A DNA stretch of 64,000 nt from Silurus meridionalis (Eukaryota; Chordata; Actinopteri; Siluriformes; Siluridae). The DNA is taken from assembly GCF_014805685.1 (NCBI RefSeq), contig NC_060893.1, positions 15,105,773 through 15,169,772 of the forward strand, written 5' to 3'. The position numbers were made by a program, and so were the translations under genes. The notes beneath the pieces are model-generated. The model was not told the DNA's origin and searched no databases. It saw nothing but the letters and a program-made list of their open reading frames with translations. Positions 22,895-35,455 of this stretch are shown piece after piece (within the stretch, counting starts at the first letter, position 1; every line of letters starts with the position of its first letter).

Positions 22895-24887
22895 AAATAA
22901 CTCATGCTCTGTCAAGCTGGAAATTTCCCATTAATTCTAAACAACCAAAACAACTGCATCATACACATGAAGGGATTTCCACCGCAGGACATGATATCAT
23001 TACGGTTAGTTTGGAAGAGCTTTTCTCCCTCTAATCGATTCAATTGTTTATACCGAGCGCAACGTGCTCTAATTTTGCTTGAGTAAGCAGGCGACAAATA
23101 GTCTGGAGAGAAATCAATAAGTGAAATCATGGTGATAGAGAACAACGAATCCACGCATGGAGGCAGGTACACAGACTTACACAATACCAACATCTATATT
23201 TCAATCATTAAAACGCAGTCACATGGTCTGCTTTTTCCTCTACAGTTTTGATATCAGAATGATGATCCTAACAGCGACAAAATGTTTCTGTTTAATATCT
23301 TGTTTCTACCATCACCACAAACCACAGTTCTGTTCAAAATATCACATTTCCTGAATAAGCTTCATAGGTAATTATTTGAGGAGAAATAATTACTTATATA
23401 ATAATTTACTCAGAATATGTCAAACTTCGCCAAATCCGTAAATTTACATAACAGGTGACAATCTGACTCCACAAAAAGTACCACAAAAACTGAAGGTTTA
23501 ATTACTATCATCCTTGTCTACTGTCGTACACCTGTACTCATGCCCTGTACATCTGTACTCATGTACAGGCCTGTTGTCATGAAAGGAAACCTGGTGACAA
23601 AAAGGGTCCAGCGGCAATCAGGTGATCTCTTCTATCCGCTTGCGTGATGAAGGATATACGTTAGATCAAGGTGAGTGGTTACACAGTAATTGCTCTTCCC
23701 CACTCCCGCGTTTCTCGCAGAGAGACAGAGCTGTCTTTGGTGGCAGTAACCCTCAGCTTGGAGTGACAGCATCAAGAAGGATCTGTCCCAGCCTTCATCA
23801 TTTTGATGCTGATGGAACACACAGAGCTCACTTCAAAGACCTTTTTTGGCAGCACAGAGTTTGAGATCAAGATGAGACAGACAGTATGAGACCATGCACA
23901 TTCTTATTAGTGGGATAATCTGAGTGTTATGCATGTGTCAATCAACACACCTAACAATAGATATGGAATAGAAACACGATGTGAAATAGAAAATAATCAA
24001 AGCCCGGGTGGTAAAAATTGCCTTTATACAGCTTGTAACTATGTTTTCCACTGTTTCATTAATTTTTAACAGCAACTGCTGTTAAAACTCTTACTTAATA
24101 ATAACTTGCCCACACTCACACTTTTCCAGTTATAACATTTCCAGTTACTTTAAATAAACCTCCTCAAAATAAATTCTCTCTTCAGCAATCACGTCATCAC
24201 CATAACTGTAGCCAAGAAACCACTAAATCTTCCATCCTGAGTTGGAAAATCTTACAGCTGTCTGTTACAAAGTGCTGACACTGTAAATTCCTTTTAAAAC
24301 ATGCAAGGATCCCCCTCACAAAACACTTACATCACCATAACAATAATCATTTACATTTTTTTAAAATATTTTATGTGGAAAATTCAAGTTGTTACTATAG
24401 AAATGGTAAAGACAAGTGAATTAACCTGGCAACTGAGCTAAATCTAGGTTTATGTCTTCTTAATGACGGTTCTAATCTCTGCCTTAAATTAATGCAAAGA
24501 AAATACATTCCTGGTTTTAATTTCATTCAATTAATTACACTGGAAAATTGGTTAATTTCACATGTATATACAAATACATCTATATTCATAGCCTCCTGAA
24601 AAATGATTAGTCAATAGGGCTGGGGTATAAATCAAAACGCAATGGATATTGTCATGGTGGATAAATATTTTATCCATTCCTACGTCTGGAAATAATTTAA
24701 AGGTGTGATTGGTAAGGTGTGTTTAATCATAGACTGTTGTAACGTAGTATATAAACATGTAGTTTATACAAAGAAAGTAAATGCAGAATGACCCCAAACA
24801 ATTGAAAATATAAACATTTGTGGTCGTTGAAAAAATTCTGTTTACAAATCTAACAAAAACCCACAAAATGTATTTTTCAGTAAATCC
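22893..24887. other. Unassigned non-coding DNA
   Basis: No supported gene. It contains the hairpin at 23544-23569 and a frame at 23622-23864 that I could not support (see rejected list). The remainder is AT-rich. Confidence 0.5.
23544..23569. repeat. Short perfect inverted repeat
   Basis: CCTGTACAT (23544-23552) and ATGTACAGG (23561-23569) are exact complements around an 8-base loop. CTGTACTCATG also occurs twice directly here (23532 and 23554). Confidence 0.6.

Positions 24888-24937
<50 letters not shown>
24888..24937. repeat. (ATA)n microsatellite
   Basis: Trinucleotide array of 50 bases. Confidence 0.97.
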
Positions 24938-26595
24938 TCGGATATCAATTCTTCAAGTTCAAGAAACAATTTTCTCCTAACAAGATTAATTACATTTGAG
25001 CTACAAATCTGCTTGCATTACTTGATAATAAACACAGCTGGAAAAATTGCACTTTGTAGCTTTAAAGATCCCTGATCCCTATAAACTACTCAATTACTCG
25101 CATTATTGAATACATGCCAGAACGCACATCTTACATTTGGAGACATGTGGCAGAGTTTATCTGGTGTTTTAATGCAAATGAGAGGGTGGAGTGGGAAAGA
25201 GATCATGCATGCTGCAGAATGCAAAACTTCATTACAAGTTGGGAAGAGTTTGGTATAAGAGATGTGTGGACACATAAGTGTGAATAAATTATTGACATTT
25301 AATTCATTATTTAGATTATTCACACTTTAGCAATGTAAACGGAAATATAAATGACTACACTATAGTAACACCATTATGCTATCAACACTGTTATCCTAGC
25401 AATTGTAGGAGGTAAATGGAATAAGATATTTGGTTACATTTATTTGACAATAGTGTATATTTGTGTATGTAGTGTAATGTATGAATTTCCATGCTAACAG
25501 CATTCATGATGATTTGCTTGACATCGCTATTTAAATGCAATTCACCGACATGGCTGCAGTCAAAAATACAGTGTATTAGTTTAATTCCACCTTCCATTGA
25601 TTTTTATATTTATTTAGCATCCAGTCCAATACCCTTTTTTGTTAAGCTGCATTCACATGTTGTGGCATTTGTATGTCCCACAACACCAATGACACCAACA
25701 GGAATCGTAAATATCTCCTGCTTCCAATTCCACTGCCGATTCCTTTTACTAGCTGCTGAAATATCCAATGCTCTGTCTGACTCTTATGTTTTATATTTAG
25801 TTTATTCTTTTTACTACTACATTCTTTCTTACATAAACTACAGGATTTATGGGTACATTTTTAAACAGCCACAGACCTCACAATCACCCGGTTTCTCTTA
25901 CATGCTGCATTCATGACTATTGGATTTTCTGACTCAGAACTTTCAACTTTACCACCTCTAAGCATTCAGTTCACTTCTCAACATGCTTGAGATTGGGGGA
26001 GAAAAATGAATGCTCACAGTAAGCCAGGGCTTTTTTAAGTTCTGTGTCGATATAGAAAGCTCTTGAGAAGCTTTTAAAACCTCCAAAGAAGAGCTGCTTG
26101 GTTAATGCTTCAGTCATTGCAGGCTATCGTAGTTCACCTTTAAAAGCACTTGAAAAAAATACATCAAACATATGTATTTATATGTAAGTAGCAAGTAAAT
26201 TTTGATCAAAAATCTTGCACCCAAAAATACTTTCAATTATCTAAACATCTACTACTAGACTTTGATCTTATATCAAACACAAAACCTGAAAGTCTGTTTC
26301 ACACTTTCAAATATACTATTTCTTGTTGTCGTTTTGTCGTCGTCCCCCGTCCCCCTTTTAGACAGCCATGCAAATAGATTTTTCCAAATAATAAGTTACA
26401 AAACTCTAATGTTCTCACTTATTTGCTAAACTAGCACTAGGCAAATTTTTTACGGTCTAAATACAAAAACCTAGCATCAGCAACATCTGAGTTCAGAGAA
26501 ATGCAGTTCACCAAAAAGATGACTTGAGGATATAAGGAATTTTATGTCTAATCTTAAAAATTATTTTGGGAAAAATATTTCCTGTAGCTGCAAAG
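24938..26595. other. Unassigned non-coding DNA
   Basis: AT-rich. The 141-codon open frame at 25491-25916 is hydrophobic with no domain or splice context. No repeat family is recognised. Confidence 0.5.
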
Positions 26596-26599
26596 CTAA

Positions 26600-26830
26600 A
26601 AACAAACTAGCACCCTTTTACCTCATATAACTTATGATTCCCCACATTGCACCATGCACCCTCTGATCCTCAACCACCACTGGACTGGTCCCACCATCCC
26701 TCAGGGTACAAAGAAAGACATGCTTCAAGACTTTTCTCTGTTCTGGCACCTACTCTAGGTCCGTTTGGTGTCCAAAGAACAGCCAAGTCTCTAAGAGTCT
26801 TTAAACAAACTACTAGCGGTTCTTAATTTT
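26600..26830 (+). mobile_element. LINE reverse-transcriptase C-terminal remnant
   Basis: A broken frame reads TLxSSTTTGLVPPSLRVQ then KTCFKTFLCSGT. This resembles the region after the reverse-transcriptase domain of L2/Rex-type non-LTR elements, where a 'TLRSS...VP' motif precedes an 'FS..APxxWN' motif. It contains stops and frameshifts. The remainder of the LINE is absent. The clade is uncertain. Confidence 0.45.
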
Positions 26831-28520
26831 CCACATTAACCATACAAAAAACAAAAAAACAAAAGCAAACTCCCACCAGAGTTTTAGACTGATGGACTTC
26901 TTAAACTATGTCCTAAAGAACCAGCATTATGATAGTAGTTACTGATAGAGACTTTAAAGCAATTTTATCTGCCAAATGCCATAAATGTTAATGTTAATTT
27001 GATCTGTCAAATACAATTTAGTCAACATTAGTTTAACATGAAATTACAAATAACTATTTATTATGTACTATTAAATATGCTAAAGAAAAAAAATTCCCAT
27101 AATTGTTATTTAAATCCTGACTGGTAACTTAATAGTTAATCCCTCAAACCAATAGAAACACTACACAAATAGTACACAATTGGGTGGGGCTTCAGACTTC
27201 AGGAGAACCTTTAATAATTACAGCCATTACCCAGGCGTGATATGATCACTGCACACTGCCCTCTAACGCCTTCCTCTGTCTCTGGAGTGGAGTGTGGTGT
27301 GGAAGGGGGTGAGAGATGAACTGACCTTTAGCTGTTCTATAATGAGCATGTTTACACTTGTGCAGATGCTGCTGCAGATGTGTGTGTGTGTGTGTGGGGA
27401 GGGGGGTTTCTTAATAATAAAAAGAATGAGGTCAGAAAGTGACATTTGTGATTGTAAGAGTGATAAAGAAAAAAGGAAAGCAGCAGAGAGAGTATATATA
27501 GAAAATAAGATGAAGGATAAACAATAAAAGGTGAAAGAGAAAAAAAAGGGATGGATACAAACCCAAAAAGGCAGACAGATTTTGCGTTAGATTAATACGG
27601 TACACAGGAGCTGAAGACTGAACTCATTTGCAGCCGGTTCGTGTGCCAATGATTGAAACCATGATTGAAAAATGGACTAGAAATAATGATGTTTTTTTAT
27701 TTTGGGTCTCTACATCACAGTGATGTGACCAAATATAAGAAATAACTGGCATTTAGCTTGTCGTCATGGAGTCTGGCTGATTTATCAAGTGGAATTATTG
27801 TCATATAAATGTTCAAAGAAATAAAGTCACATAACAGATTTTTTTTTAAAGAAAAGGGAACTGTGCTGACCACCAGAATTACTTAATACCTGAGCTGTCA
27901 AATATGTGCTGCTCCACAGTGTTTAGACATTTTTTTAATGTTTGTCAGCACTGGTACAACAGCAAAAAATGTCTAATTTAACTCAGCATCTATATTAACA
28001 TTCAGACTTTGTCCTTTCTCTCTCGCTCTTTCTCTCTCTCTCTTTCTCTTTCTCTCTGCTCTGGTGATTAGAAACAAAAGGAGATGGTGCACAAAGATGT
28101 AATTTCTCCACCAAACAGGAGTGTTTGATATCAGCTCCAAAGAGACATACAATCAAGCAGAACCTGTCAGATTATATTTATTTCAAATCAATAATGAAAG
28201 AACGGTTGTTTAATTAAACAACACTGTTGAGGTGTGATAAATAAAAGTGTTGGCTTTAAAACAGCCGATATGAAGACAAAAAAAAAAAGGTAGAACACTG
28301 TGTCAGTGCGCTTTGGTCCCAGTAAAGCATTAGACAAGCTACAGCACAGGTGAGCTGAACTTAGGAATGAGACGTCACTCTTTTACATTCAAATGTGAAT
28401 TAATGTGAATCATTGCCCTTTTCTACCATCTTGAATACTGGCCCATAGTTAGAGTGGTCAAGAAAAAGTGGCAAAATAGAATGTCACAGTATTAAAAGAC
28501 ATTTTCATATGTTCATATAC
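26831..28520. other. Unassigned non-coding DNA
   Basis: No gene seen. Contains a short (TG)9 at 27379-27396 and a CT-rich block at 28013-28058. The block at 27180-27260 is single-copy-looking and moderately GC-rich. Confidence 0.5.
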
Positions 28521-28532
28521 ATATATATATAT

Positions 28533-28614
<82 letters not shown>
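28521..28614. repeat. (AT)n and (GATA)n microsatellite
   Basis: A short AT run leads into about 20 uninterrupted GATA units (28533-28614), a Bkm-type tetranucleotide. Confidence 0.98.
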
Positions 28615-30034
28615 GTATTGAAGTTTTTGTGAAGTTTTTGTAATGTAAAAATCCCCCCTCTTTCAGAGTGAATTGAACATTTTTGCGAGAAGTTTGCTTA
28701 AAAAAAAAACCTACATAATGCATTTCTGTGTATTGTAGAAATGCCTGTAGCAACTGTCATGAGAACCTTTTCATATCACCAGTTCCATCGTCTGTTCTGA
28801 TGGAGCAGGATGGTTTGTGATTTTCCCAGCAAGTGTAAAGTAGATGATTACACCTAACACGTCAGTCAATGTAATGTAATACACCATTATAATATGAAAT
28901 ATAACACTGGTGCATTACATTATTGCATTTACATTTTACAGTATTTATGTCATACCTTGATAAGTACATTAGTATTCTGTGTCTGTACTGTACATGTGCT
29001 GGAGACGCAACTTCCCTGCTATTTAACACATAGAGTCACTATTAGGCAAATTAGATTACAAACGATTGTGTAGGAAGCAAATAAAGTATAGAGCATATAC
29101 AGTTCTTTTAGTGCTGGTGATAAGGCCAGAGAGAGCATTTATTGATTATATGAACACAAATAGGTTTTAAAATATACTTATTAATCATTTAATCAAGCTT
29201 CTCATATCAAAGGTTTTCAGATTTTTTCAGTCTTGACATGAAGGTCTTTATATTATAAGGGGAATATGATATACTTGTAGACAACAGAAAAAAAGGCACC
29301 GGGATGCCATAAATCTTCATCAAAAATCCAGATTTTACACCCATGTTTATGAGGGTTCTCAATAATTATGGAGCTGATGTCGGAAATTATTTCACTAAAC
29401 AGATTTTTATTTTAGAAAGACATAAATTGGTCAGAACCTCCACTTTGCAATGCTTAAAAACAGCTTCATGTGTTTTGGACCAAGTGTTCTTGCTGTGATG
29501 TATGCTGTGAATACAGAATCAAGCCGCAGAGATTTAACTGCACTGAGACAGACACTAATACACTATAATCTATTCATACCATCTGACTGACTGACGCAGT
29601 CGACGGAGGACTGCTCTATAAATCGTTAATGCAAATATTTGCAATTAACGTAGCTGGTCATAACCCATATGACATCACTATCTTAGCCCATCTATAGCTA
29701 TTAATAAAGGCAATGTGGCTTGTCAGCATAAAGGAAAATGGCTGAAGGTGGCCATGACTTTGCTGTGAGAATGAATAGTGGCAGAGACAAAGAGGGATGT
29801 ACAGTATATACACTGTGGTTTGTTTCTGAAAGAAAGTGATGAAAAAATAAAGATAGCAGCACAGTTACAATTGTAATTCAGGGTCATGTGGTCACCTTGG
29901 CCTTGTCTTTAGCAGATCCACACTAGAGACTAATTCGACCTCTGTGTTTAACAGCCTGTATACTCAGCTCCTCTCACCACCAAAAAAGAAGCTAAAGGAA
30001 GAAATGCACTAAAAACAAATCTTCAGCATTGTTT

Positions 30035-30039
<5 letters not shown>
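28615..30039. other. Unassigned non-coding DNA
   Basis: No gene supported. It contains the long hairpin at 28868-28929. A TCTCAATAATTATGGAGCTGA motif near 29357-29377 may be a trace of a Tc1/mariner terminus. Confidence 0.5.
28868..28929. repeat. Imperfect hairpin, ~20-bp arms
   Basis: The left arm 28868-28886 (ending TAATACACCA) pairs with the right arm 28908-28929 (starting TGGTGCATTA) around a 21-base loop, with one mismatch near the loop and a small bulge further out. The shape is like a small MITE or a precursor hairpin. The arms are AT-rich, so a chance or MITE origin is more likely than a microRNA. Confidence 0.5.

Positions 30040-30099
<60 letters not shown>
30040..30099. repeat. (AT)n microsatellite
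   Basis: AT array of 60 bases immediately upstream of a hAT element end. Confidence 0.98.
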
Positions 30100-30103
<4 letters not shown>

Positions 30104-30895
30104 CAGTGTTGGGCAATAACGCGTTACTAGTGACTTTTCACAGTAACTAATACTGTAACGCAAATAAAGTAACTCCGTTACCGTTACCAAATGGTGCGTT
30201 GTCCGTTACTTTTTTTAATTAATGAATTTCGGCTGAAGTGTAGCCTACAGTCTAACCAGTTTACAGCAGTGATGCATTGTAGGATTGGTGGATGAACCTC
30301 CGTATACACGAAGAAGACGCACTGTGGGCGTGTCTCCGTTTATTCAGTTCTGTGCGGCAGTAATGGCGAGTTGAGGCGAGAGCAAGACGAGTTTCTTAAA
30401 GTGGAAATATGCTCATTATTTCACTTTAGTTAAGTATAAAGACAAAAACGTTTTAGTCAAATGTAAGCTGTGTCTTTCTGGTTCGAAGGTCGTATCTACT
30501 GCGATAAACAGCAACCTCAATCTGTTGAAGCTCCTCCAAGAACATCATGCTAGAAGCTAGAAGCTAACCCGGTGTTCTGTTGTACATTGTTGATAGTTTT
30601 CATACTTCAGCTGTGAAAGGAACATTTTTAAGAGCTCAACACAACAGCAGAAGCCACTTTAGTTTTTGATTCTGAAAATATTATTCAGCTTGTTTTGTTA
30701 TTTATTTCAGAAATCCTTGTGATATATTCAGTTTGTGATGGTCTGACTTCAATAAAATAGTGTTTAAATATTACTTTGTGTTCAAGTCAGTTTTGTGTTT
30801 GTAGACCATAACGCATAAAAGGACATTAATGGGAACATTAAAGAACGTTCTTTAAAAAGTAACTAAAAAGTTACTTTTAACAGTAACGCATTTTC
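30104..30895 (+). mobile_element. hAT-family deletion derivative
   Basis: The left end CAGTGTTGGGCAATAACGCG followed by TTACTAGTGAC and repeated GTAACG/GTTAC blocks is the typical terminus of a common fish hAT family. The right end keeps the complementary GTAACGCATT (30882-30891) but lacks the final CCCAACACTG. Inside is a BED-finger coding remnant (30375-30560). AATAAAATAG and T-rich sequence downstream may be the old 3' UTR. The catalytic core of the transposase is deleted. Confidence 0.8.
30363..30560 (+). pseudogene. BED-finger N-terminus of hAT transposase
   Basis: An ATG at 30363 is followed by a stop at 30372. An open stretch then runs from 30375 to TAG at 30558-30560 (61 codons). The product contains FLKWKYAHYF, VKCKLCL, STAINSNLNLLKLL and EHHARS. 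This is the order of a BED zinc finger (aromatic pair, Cys-x-x-Cys, Thr/Ser-Asn-Leu helix, His residues), the DNA-binding N-terminus of many hAT transposases. The RNase H-like catalytic domain is missing, so it is non-functional as transposase. Reading is direct; function is inferred from the family. Confidence 0.65.
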
Positions 30896-31005
30896 TATAC
30901 AAATGTGGATATTCGAAGTATATATATTGATAGTAGCATTGTGTTACACATCTGTCATATATGATATGTATAGAATATGACTCTATAATTAAAATGCACC
31001 TAAAA

Positions 31006-31044
31006 TAGACAGACAGACAGAGAGACAGAGAGACAGATATGATT

Positions 31045-31090
<46 letters not shown>

Positions 31091-31120
31091 TAGATAGATA
31101 GAGAGATAGATAGATAGATA
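31006..31120. repeat. (GACA)n/(GATA)n microsatellite
   Basis: An interrupted GACA array, pure at 31045-31090, leading into GATA units to 31120. Confidence 0.97.
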
Positions 31121-31890
31121 ATATTACACAGTGAATGTGAATTATCTATACAGTTGGAGATTTTTGTCAGTTTGATTTCTATTCTCAGGTGCACTGTATA
31201 TATATGAACAGTTCTATTCACTACAGCTGAATGTCCATTTCAGCAGTGGAGAAAGAAATCAATGTGTTATTAAGCTGGTACTAAAGTTCAGAATTCACTT
31301 AAGAGCTCTGATATTGATTAAGTAGCAACTCTGGTGACTGAGAACATTGAGGTAGAGATAATGAAAGATACAGTACAACCAGAGCGATACTTGTTGAGAC
31401 TCAACACTGAGTGGTGCCTTTAAATTCCTTTTCACATCCTCTGGCTATTGTTTTTCCCTTTCAACATACCAGAAAGCATGGCCATATAAGTCACAAGTTG
31501 ATGCACTTACAATCACTGCACTCACACTTTTACAGGCTAGGCTTTATGCTAGTTTCATAGCAATCAGATAGCAAACATAAGGAAGATTTTTATATGTTTT
31601 ACTACATTCAGTGAGAGGAAAAAAATTGTTCACATGGCTACGAAAGAAACTGAGAAAAATGGCAAAAGGAAACTAACTGCACTTAAGAACTAAAGGTGTG
31701 AGTAGGAAACTGAAGTAATGTTCAGTCACATGTACCCCTGGATTGGCCTGTGGAATCATTCAAGACAGTTGATTGGGTTGCTGTGTTATTACTTTGTATG
31801 TAATTTTCATAGATTTAAGAAAATCTCAGGTTAAATCACATAAACAAAATGTGTTGCTTTTGCACTGTGACTAAAATCCCAGCTCTAAAA
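31121..31890. other. Unassigned non-coding DNA
   Basis: No gene or repeat recognised. Confidence 0.55.

Positions 31891-31959
<69 letters not shown>
31891..31959. repeat. (CT)n-(CA)n compound microsatellite
   Basis: CT units (31891-31901) join a CA array to 31959. Confidence 0.97.
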
Positions 31960-31961
<2 letters not shown>

Positions 31962-33899
31962 GAATTATATAACAGCTAGTGTGAATACAGGGTCAGTTAA
32001 TGTGTGAAGCTGACATTATAATAAAACTTCAGACCACAACTAATAAATGTTTTTATTCTCAATGTTGTGTAATTTAAAGAAGTTATAAGCACAGAACCCC
32101 AGGCATCCTAAGCTCTATTTCCTCTCAGACCCATTTTTGTGGATTACAGCATTATTTGGAAGCCAGCCATACCACAGCAAACACTGCCATGACCTAAATA
32201 CAGCTGAGCATCTCTCTGATTAGATGAGTCTGCACCCATCATCTATATAATCATTTAACCCCCCTTTTGTTTTAACTGATCAGAGATCTGTTTTAGTGCA
32301 GATTTGACATAGTTATAACCAATAAATAAAATGCAGACTACAGAGTGAGCTATTATTCTGCCTAGGAGAAGCATCTCTGAAGTTTCCTTGAGATGCAATG
32401 GTTGAAATGAGTACAGCTTTTCCCTAGGGGGAGAGGAGCTGATGTTTGGTAATGAAAGCAAAACAAAGTTCCTCAGGCCAGAAAAGGCTGCTTTTCAGCA
32501 CATGGTGACAACTTGACAGCAGGTTTACAACAAGCTGGATGGTGAATTTGTGAATGTCTATGCATGTATTCGTGTGTCTGTCTATAGTTGACGACTTTAA
32601 AAAGATTCCCTAAACCATTAAAAATGTGCTGTCTCTGCCCCCAAAAACAGCAGATATAAATAATAGAAAACCCACCAGCACTCTAAAAGACAGCTGGTAC
32701 CGCTAACCCTATGGCGCACACTGCAGTAATCATGTGTGATAGTAATCCTACTCTAAGGCAGGGTTTTATCTGCTGAGTTTATTGGAGAAAATATTTTGCC
32801 ATTTGCTGACAATGAAGAGATTTACTGGTAATATTTTATAGGCATTGTTTAAGCTTTAGTGGAGCTATACTTTAAGCCTTTTTGACAGGAAGGATTCTAC
32901 CAATTACATGTGTTCTGTTGTGATCATGGCTGTTTTATCAGTCAGCTCTAGTGAGCTCTTCATCTGAGTCATAGTCTGGCAGAGTGAAATAGTAACTGAG
33001 AAATACAACGAGCAGAAAGGATGCAAATTGAGGAGCTGAGATTAGCGTCCGGAAGCTCTCATTCATAAAATAAAACGAAAAACAAAACTGCAGTGCAGTG
33101 GGCAGAGGTGCCAATATGCAAGAGCTGCAGCAATCAAGAATTGAACGCACCAAAAAGTTTATCAGCACTGAAGAACTTTTTGAGTGCTTTCTTTCCATGT
33201 CTGAAGCACATCACAAGTGACCTGAGAGAAGTTTAAATCATTATCACTACTGTACCAGGAGTTAAGCGTAAGAACAGACGAATTTTCAGCTCAGTGTTAT
33301 AGCGAGCCCCTGGAGAACGTGTGGTGTCAATCAGCCAGCAACTATTTCTTCATTTAACTACATACATCCTTATATCCATTTCAGTGCACTATGCTGAAAT
33401 ACTGAACATAGATGACAGGTTTGTGATATGTGTACCCTTTGTTATTAATTCTGACAAGCAAGCAGGGAAGTCTTCCCTCCTACCCTAATTGATTGTATGT
33501 TGGTGGTCTGTTTTTTACTATTTTATTTGCACAGCCTGTGAGTACTCCTCAGAGCACATATTTTTTATTTTCACCTGCCAGAGTGTGTGTGTGGATACCA
33601 CTAAATATTACAAAAAGAGCTGACCCCACATTTATTTAGGATAGCGCAGTAGGTCAGCAAGTGCTTGCCCTGGAGCCAAAGCATTGTCAATGGAGCCGAG
33701 CTCTTCATCCTGGAGTTTCTGCATGGAAACAGGAGGCAAGCGCACAAACACAACGCTGAACGAATAATCTCTAAATAGTGAGTGACGCCACAAATCTAAT
33801 CCATCCTCCTAATCTAAAGTACACAGCAGGCTGAAGCTTGTTTATTTATAGAATACAATTCCATATACTCCTCCATCTTATCCCTCTACCTCCACTCAA

Positions 33900-33902
<3 letters not shown>
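31960..33902. other. Unassigned non-coding DNA
   Basis: No gene supported; the minus-strand frame at 32938-33198 shows no family motif. No dispersed repeat recognised. Confidence 0.5.

Positions 33903-33981
<79 letters not shown>
33903..33981. repeat. (AC)n microsatellite
   Basis: Pure AC array of 79 bases, one of the longest in the window. Confidence 0.98.
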
Positions 33982-33985
<4 letters not shown>

Positions 33986-34860
33986 TTTGTGTTTGTTTGA
34001 CTGTGCATACTCAACAGCAAAAGAGAAATGCCTAATCAGATTTGAGCTTTACTAAATATCTTTTTGAGGGATGTGGAATGAAATTCTAGGTCACCACTGA
34101 AGCTCCAACATGCAATACTGAAGACCACTGAACGTTGGTCTGCCCGTGATGACTCAAAGCATTTAAAAAAACAAAGATTCTTATATAAACCTTGTTAGAA
34201 CAAGAATGCAGTCCCTGTAATCGGCTTTATAGACTGAGCTCTTTTCAGCAGGCTAACAGAATCAATGGTGCGTGAGCCACTGCTTTGGCCCCGAGTCCAG
34301 ACACTCTTAATCGCTCACTGAGATCACCAAGTGTCATGGGTGGCAGTATGACGAAATGCAATTACGTCCAAACAAAAAAAGAAAAGCCAAGGAGTGATGG
34401 GATCAATGGGGGTCCCCCAGCCAGCCTTTTCTCATATGACAAGTCTTTTACCTTTAGGTGGCTCGGACACAAAAGAGGAATTAAAGGAGGAACGGCCGCA
34501 AACTTCAATGAACCGCTTTCGCTGAACAGCCCTGGACGATTATGTGTTGGAGATAAAGATCTTTGAGGAGGCTCTTTTCTTCATGAACAAAAATTCAATT
34601 AATAAGAACGAGGAAAATGGAAAATGAGTCAGAGGTCATCCTTTCCAATTATGGTTTGAGTCTTGATCATTAATTCAAGGCTAAAAACGTATTTGTTTTG
34701 GCTTGCGTTTTGTTAAATAACTTTTATCTTGGGTTTTGGTATAAATCTGGGAGTTAGTTCACAGATATAGACAAAGAGTTTCGGTAACTTGCATTTAGCA
34801 TATGTAAATAATGCCCCATTATATGTAATGATATAGACATATAAAAAGGCAGACTGGCAG
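33982..34860. other. Candidate conserved non-coding block
   Basis: No exon is supported, although an open frame covers 34285-34566. The segment 34260-34700 lacks repeats and has more CpG than its surroundings (for example GGAACGGCCGCAAACTTC). It is therefore a candidate conserved or regulatory element. Confidence 0.3.
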
Positions 34861-34862
34861 GT

Positions 34863-34883
34863 GGACAGACAGACGGACGGATG

Positions 34884-34937
<54 letters not shown>
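34863..34937. repeat. (GACA)n microsatellite
   Basis: A GACA array of about 75 bases with GACG/GATG variants at its start. Confidence 0.97.
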
Positions 34938-35282
34938 TAGCTGTTAAAATGCCAATACTGGATCCTGACACACTTCTTTTCATCCTTTGGATCTGTCCGA
35001 TTCATCTTAATGCCCTGCTCTATTCCCCCTGTTTCTTAGTCTGGTACTTTATGTACCTGTTACTCACTATCTGCTACTCTGGATGGTCTGTTTATACTTA
35101 AGTCTCACCATTGCTCCAGTGGATAATTTCACAGAGACTTGCAATTTATAAGAATTGTATCATAAAGACAATCTCACATTCATCCCAGGAAGCTTATTCA
35201 CAATAAATTCATCGTGGACATTCTGTACCTTTCAATACTAATTTAGGCTTTATACTTCTACAGCTGTGTATTGTAATGATTC

Positions 35283-35455
35283 ATAACATCATCATCCACT
35301 AGTCACCCAGAACATGTTCTCTTTTGAGTCTGGCTCCTCTCAGGGTCTCTTTCTTTCCTCTGACTTTCTCATTAGGTATCTAGAATCATGACTAGTATCT
35401 GTAAAGATGATTTGTGGCAATGTTACACTTTACAGTAGCACAAAATAAAATACCA
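35283..35455 (+). mobile_element. Retroelement tail, tail family 1, degenerate
   Basis: GTTCTCTTTTGAGTCTGGCTC, CTCAGGGTCTCTTTCTTTCC, CTGTAAAGATGATTTGTGGC and CAAAATAAAATACC follow the same order as the copy at 41455-41655. Strongly diverged; no coding sequence attached. Confidence 0.6.

Noticed and set aside
23622..23864. 80-codon frame with a GTGAGT donor (23671) and a TTTCTCGCAG acceptor
   Set aside because: The implied intron would be about 50 bases, too short for a vertebrate. No family similarity, and upstream stops close the frame. I could not support an exon.
25491..25916. 141-codon hydrophobic frame
   Set aside because: AT-rich composition alone gives such hydrophobic frames; no domain, no splice context, no repeat match.
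28521..28614. Regularly spaced short repeats (GATA)
   Set aside because: Continuous microsatellite with no unique spacers, so not a CRISPR array; the DNA is vertebrate-like.
32938..33198. 86-codon minus-strand frame ending in an acidic tail
   Set aside because: No recognisable motif, no acceptor or donor that clearly fits; chance cannot be excluded.
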